From assembly GCF_026210795.1 (NCBI RefSeq), contig NC_089456.1, positions 1,118,501 to 1,182,500 on the forward strand: a stretch of 64,000 nt of DNA. Reading direction: 5' to 3'. Below the pieces are notes generated by a model. That model did not search any database and had not been told where the DNA came from. It saw only the letters and a program-made list of their open reading frames with translations. Position numbers and translations under genes: made by a program. Origin of the DNA: Rhizophagus irregularis (Eukaryota > Glomeromycota > Glomeromycetes > Glomerales > Glomeraceae). Below, one piece after another: positions 59,511-64,000 of this stretch. The stretch's first letter is position 1; each line of letters opens with the position of its first letter.

Positions 59511-59723
59511 TTAAAATCATAATGAAAACTGCCACAGTATTTTTTTTTTAGTAAACACACTGTTACCCCTAGTCACGTGTAGAGTTGCAACTTACTACGC
59601 CAGAAGATCATGTGGAAAATTAGGATCTACTGTGCCCAACTGACCTAGCCGCAGCCAACTTAGCCTATTATTTTTATTATATTAATTATATTTAATATAA
59701 ATGATATAATTATTTTAGAGTAA

Positions 59724-59867
59724 ATTTATTCATCGCACGTGCGATGCATCGCCACTTTCCTTTTTTGTAAATTATTTATGTTGATCAACCTGCTTATACA
59801 TCGCCACCCCCCTTAAAATGGCAATGATAAACATAAAAATTTGCATCGCACGTGCGATAAATAAATT
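59724..59867. mobile_element. Short MITE with CATCGCACGTGCGAT ends
   Basis: AATTTATTCATCGCACGTGC at the left and its reverse complement (GCACGTGCGATAAATAAATT) at the right enclose about 90 bp. Each end is itself palindromic around CGCACGTGCG. No ORF. Confidence 0.75.
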
Positions 59868-60050
59868 ATTTCATTATTTTATTTATTATATTTAATTTAT
59901 TTATTATATTTATTATATTTATTATATTTATTATATTTATTATATTTATTATATTAGTTATATTTATTATATTAGTTATATTTATTATATTAGTTATATT
60001 TCTTATATCTATTATATCTATTATATTTATTATATCTTTATATATGTAGT
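59868..60050. repeat. TTATATTTA microsatellite
   Basis: About 20 copies of a 9-bp TTATATTTA unit and variants (TTATATTAG). Confidence 0.85.
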
Positions 60051-60097
60051 AACTTTTATATAAATAATGTTGGTATTTTCCTTCGTTATAAGTTAAG

Positions 60098-60407
60098 TTC
60101 GAATAGGACCCAGATATCTAATATAAAGGTCATAATGGACTTTTGGCCAAAAACACCCTTTTTGCTAAAACTCAAAAAATCATTTTTTGTAAATATCTTA
60201 GCATCCAGTGATTCAATTTTAATGAACTTTTTTTTTATTTTGTAGCCCTCATTTAGCTCTACAATTTAAAAAAAATGTTCATCAAAATTGGACCACTAGA
60301 TGCCGAGATATTTACAAAAAACGATTTTTTGAGCCCTAAAAAATGGGCCAATCTGCCGAAAGTGTGACTTATGACCTGTTTTGGAGATATCCAGGATCCT
60401 GTTCGAA
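60098..60407. mobile_element. Foldback MITE with arms of about 150 bp
   Basis: TTCGAATAGGACCC..ATATC at 60098 and the inverted GATAT..GGATCCTGTTCGAA ending 60407. The arms match through TTTTTTGTAAATATCT and TTTGATGAACAT-type segments to the centre near 60255. No ORF; a nested insertion in the Tc1-like element. Confidence 0.8.
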
Positions 60408-60624
60408 TTAGTTCACCTTAGTTCTTTTAGTTCCTATTAGTTATTATTCTTGTAATTATAAAGTTCTATAATAAAGTATAACCCTTTACACTATAAACGA
60501 ACTCCCTATTTTAAGCATGTCTTGTTTGATTGGATTTCAGTCATAGTTAAACGTACTTAATCTTGCTGACTGCAAATCATAGTTAATCTATTCAACGTAC
60601 TGAATCGGTTAACAACACACCAAA

Positions 60625-62510
60625 TATGAGGCTACTTATCCCAAAAATCTGATATGCGATTATTTATGGTTATAATTGTGGTCAATCGGATCATATAATT
60701 GCAAAAAAATTGGGGTGTGGTAAAACTGCCATTTATGATGTACTTAAACATTTTCATGAAACTGGCTTTTTTACACCCAAAAAAATCAGGTTATCTGCTA
60801 CTTTTTAATTCACCAACATGACAAGAACTCAAAGCTTTTTGTTCAAGTAAATGGTGAAAATTGTCGATTCTATTCAAAAAAGATTGCAACTGTATGTTTG
60901 GACAGCTCGTAAAAAGCAACCTGTTTCTGCAATTACCATACACTATAACCTTAGAAAGGTTGGACTTCGTGCCTGTATTTCCTGTCGCAAATCTGCAATG
61001 ACAGAAACACATCTTACCTTGAATGGGCTTTTGCTTACAGAAATTAAAATGGAGAAGTGTACTTTTTCAGATGAAAGCACTTTTACACAGTTTCAACAAG
61101 ATCATTAGAGAAAGGTTTGGTGTAAACCATGAGAAATATTGAATCCTGATTGTATTGCAGTTACCATAAAATACAGCCCTAGCAGAATGTTTTGGGGTTG
61201 TTTCTCCTAGCATGGACTTGGACCAATTGTTCTGTTAAAAGGTTCAGTTACAGGTAAAACCCATACCAAAATTATTCAAGATTATGTCGTATCTACTTTG
61301 GATGAGTATTTTCTACATAGTAATGGATAGGGATTGGAACCGGTTAAGGTTAACCGGTTAATTAACCAGTTAAGGCGGTTAACCGGTTAAGACCTCTCAA
61401 AAAACGGTTAACCGGTTAATTTAACCGGTTAAATTAACCGACTAATTAACCGGTTAATTTAACCGGTTAAATTAACCGACTAATTAACCGGCTAACTTAA
61501 CCGGTTAAAATACAGATCATCCTAAATTAGTCATTCCTAGCCAACTTCTAACTTTAACTTTACTAGCATTAACTTTAATTTTGCCCACCCTAATAGATTC
61601 GATGATAAACCTGCAATCTTATATTTTAATATAATATATTGCATATGATATTTATAATTTAACATTATTTATGTTAAAATATTCTAAAGTTATAACCTTG
61701 ATTTATGCAGAAATCAGCATATGATCGGATATAGTATTTTAAATAAGAAAAAATGCAAAAATTTGAATACTACAGTGGCCATCAGAATTGGAATGGAATT
61801 TCGGATAGAACTAAAAATATAATTAAAAAACTTTTCAACTTAGTGCTGATACCGGTGACCACTGCATGACTGGGTAGTAAGTAATTACAATATATTGTAT
61901 GTAATTTTTTACTAATGTATACATTTTAATGTAAATATTTACCAGAAATTACTCTTAAATAATACTATTAAGTTAAAAACACAAAAATTTATCTTTAAAC
62001 GTGCGTTAAAATACAAAAAATAGGCCTCTAAACACACGTTAAAATATAAAATTTATATATTAACCAGTTATTAACCGGTTAGCCTCATTACAAATTAACC
62101 GGTTAATTAACCGATTAATTAACTGACTATTAACCGGTTAGATGCTCTAATTAACTGGTTATTAACCGGTTAAGCTTTTTTTTGACGGTTCCAATCCCTA
62201 GTAATGGAATTTTCCAAGAGGATAATGCTCCACCACATCATTCAAGAGTCGCTATGGCTGCCCATGAAGATGCAAAAATTGTTGTGCTTCAATGGCCAGC
62301 AGCTTAAACCCTATTAAGAATATGTGGGCAGAAATGAAAGCAATGGTGTGTCATCATGACCTACCACCATCTAATATTCAAATGCTTGAGAAGTATGTTA
62401 AAGATGCATGGGATGATATTCCTCCAGAATATTTTAAAAAATTAATTGACAGCATGCCGTGTAGAATTGAAGCAGTTATTGCTGCAAATAAATATAATAT
62501 TAATTATTAA
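60625..62510 (+). pseudogene. Tc1-like transposase, interrupted and mutated
   Basis: From an ATG at 60625 the text is MRLLIPKI(stop)YAIIYGYNCG, then IIAKKLGCGKTAIYDVLKHF (HTH), then TFSDESTF (first Asp), KYSPSRMFWGCFS, then a hAT MITE insertion at 61328-62200, then EDNAPPHHS (second Asp), then LNPIKNMWAEM and an open C-terminus to 62510. Several nonsense codons (TGA, TAG), a frameshift near 62300, and Lys where the third catalytic Glu (NPIE) belongs. Clearly dead. Confidence 0.85.
61328..62200. mobile_element. hAT-type MITE with 8-bp target duplication
   Basis: TAGGGATTGGAACCG at 61328 and its reverse complement ending at 62200. GTAATGGA occurs exactly on both sides (61320-61327 and 62201-62208). 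Both subterminal regions are packed with TTAACCGGTTAA palindromes. 873 bp, no ORF. The 8-bp duplication and TAGGG-type ends fit the hAT superfamily. Confidence 0.92.
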
Positions 62511-62648
62511 TATATAATTTTTTTTTACATATAATTAATAAAGGACAATCAGATTAATATATTTACTTAATAATTTTTATTTTTATTATATTTTTTTATA
62601 TGAAATTTTTATGTTAAAAAATGTCCGTATACTTTTGATTGCCTACTG

Positions 62649-63957
62649 TAATGGTTCTTTGTAAATTCTCTATTCTTTGATTGTTCATGTAAAACTTTAA
62701 CTGTTTTTCATTTCTTTAAAAATACATCTTTTATTAACTTTTCAATTATAGAAGATTTTCTACTCTGATACTTCCTTCTAATGTTATTATTTGTCTTTTC
62801 TCAGTATTTATTTACAGAAACTGCAAGATCATAGTGATGGCTTAATGTGCAGTAACTGCATATATGTAATTTCTTTACGATTACATAATGTGGTTACTAT
62901 GTATTTATAACGCAGTTACTGCGCATTAAGCCATTGCTACAATCTTGAAAGTTCTTTAAAATGCATTAAATTATTATATTCTTCACTTTTAATATCATTA
63001 AAAATTTCTTTAAATGTATTAAAATAATCCAAATAACAACTCTATATAATAAAATTCTTTAATTTCTAAATTTAATTGTACTTTATACTTTTTCATAATA
63101 TGTTTGGGTTTGTTAAGGATTTTTTTTTTTGAATGAATTTTCCTCAATTTGATTTGATATTCCGTCTTTTTCACATAAATTATTCTAATACTTTATTTAT
63201 TTTACTATAATAATACTATCTTACTTCCAAAATATTATGATTCATGATCCAATTTTAAGGGATCCGTACAAAATCCCGACAAATGGCCCGCGTTATGCAG
63301 AATTATTCAGAGTCACGTGATGTGTTTGACCAGCATTAGAGTTCGGTTGTCCCAGACCTATGTTGAATCCATATTTTAGTGTTAAATATTATTTGTTGAT
63401 ATATATATATATCCTTAATATATATCCTTTGTTGTTAGTTTTTAAAGTGATTCTGCTTTATTTATTTATTTATTCATAACATCTTTGACGTACTATGTTA
63501 CGGTAAATTTTCGTTTTTCTCTAGTAAGTAAATATTTATTAGTATTTTTATTTACTCTCCCCTTTACACTTTAAATTATTCAGTACTTAGAGAAAAAAGG
63601 GAGTCCATTATGGGATCATTTACACACATTTTTAGCATAAAAAAATACACCTATAGTACATAAATTATCAAAAGTTGATACTAGAACAGAGACAAATTCA
63701 ACCTAAAATTATTTGTTCGTGATTAAATATAAATTCCGGACAATATTATGGTTATTTATGGTTATTTCTTTAAACGGCAAATTTTCCCGAAATTAGTAAT
63801 TAACAATTTGTGATTTTAATAATGTTTATTTTTTTTATTTATTGGTACTAGTCTTTTTGTTTATTTCTAATTATTTTAAGAAAAAAATTTTTATGTATAT
63901 AAAATTAAATATAGAAACGTAATAAAATGTTCTAACTATTTATATATTAATATATTA
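62649..63957. other. Intergenic region with a short MITE
   Basis: AT-rich. At 62837-62934 a 98-bp MITE has ends ATGGCTTAATG(T/C)GCAGTAACTG in inverted orientation. The last 150 bp resemble the 3' flank of the GPI-type gene at 35.4-35.5 kb. No other gene was seen. Confidence 0.55.
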
Positions 63958-64000
63958 TTACATAAAAGTTGTATAAATAAATCCTACAAGACTAATTAAA
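63958..64000 (-). CDS. 3' end of a second GPI-type secreted protein gene (partial)
   Basis: TAA at 63958-63960 on the minus strand, preceded by codons for LISLVGFIYTTFM, which is the same C-terminus as the gene at 35519-36501. The DNA identity includes the stop and about 15 bp beyond it. The rest of the gene lies outside the window. Confidence 0.75.
   Translation of the reverse strand, partial: LISLVGFIYTTFM

Larger units (their letters stand above)
53669..62648 (+). mobile_element. Tc1-like transposon, decayed, hosting several later insertions
   Basis: The left end CAGTAGGTGATCAAAAGTAT (53669) and the right end, reverse complement CAGTAGGCAATCAAAAGTAT (ending 62648), are inverted repeats bounded by TA (53667-53668 and 62649-62650). 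A broken Tc1-type transposase lies at 60625-62510. Removing the Kolobok-type element, the hAT MITE and two foldbacks leaves about 1.9 kb, a normal Tc1 size. The insertions therefore came later. Confidence 0.85.

Overview
The window looks like a chromosome piece from an arbuscular mycorrhizal fungus, most likely Rhizophagus or a close Glomeromycotina relative. It is very AT-rich. It has short spliceosomal introns (GT..AG, about 75-95 nt), a tyrosine-kinase-like (TKL) kinase of the expanded Rhizophagus type (GGFSxVY, HSGNIL), two small MATA-HMG-type HMG-box genes, and dense, heavily nested transposable elements. This assignment is by recall of family features, not by a search.

Layout. 0-10.9 kb: AT-rich intergenic DNA with one kinase gene (3.0-4.5 kb) whose catalytic HRD Asp is replaced by Asn, a pogo-like MITE (4.9-5.4 kb) and other short repeats. 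10.9-27.9 kb: a segmental duplication carrying two HMG-box genes (12.9 and 25.7 kb), split by a 7.5 kb Ty3/gypsy retrotransposon (15.3-22.7 kb) with two apparently identical 617-bp LTRs. 27-35 kb: gene-poor, with a 2.2 kb foldback element that contains a SINE-like insertion (18-bp target-site duplication), then 17 copies of a 60-bp hairpin minisatellite. 35.5-36.5 kb: a two-exon secreted, probably GPI-anchored protein gene; the 3' end of a near-identical copy enters at the right edge. 37.1-39.8 kb: a DDE transposon with matching TIRs and TA duplications and one frameshift. 40.5-43.4 kb: a pyrimidine-rich repeat element with micro-exon-like units. 44.0-45.1 kb: a decayed Mutator-like (MULE) transposase. 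45.15-48.2 and 49.5-52.9 kb: two related TIR-bounded elements, each holding a tandem array of micro-exon/intron units. 53.7-62.6 kb: a decayed Tc1-like transposon that has received a 5.7 kb Kolobok-type element (TTAA duplication) whose single spliced gene joins a transposase to a RecQ-like helicase, plus a hAT-type MITE (8-bp duplication) and foldback MITEs.

Most notable. (1) The paired elements at 45-48 and 49.5-53 kb. On the minus strand each carries a tandem array of units made of GTAAGT in a hairpin, an AT spacer, a second hairpin containing a TACTAAC-like branch point, a T tract, TAG, and an exon of about 35 nt. I do not recognise this as a described system. (2) The transposase-RecQ helicase gene in a TTAA-flanked element. 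(3) The HMG-box duplication, in which non-coding flanks are better conserved than the coding sequence. (4) A -1 frameshift heptamer (TTTAAAC) abutting the gag stop of the young Ty3 element.

Apart from the kinase, the two HMG genes and the GPI-type protein, everything that codes here belongs to mobile elements. All exon coordinates are by-eye splice models without transcript support.
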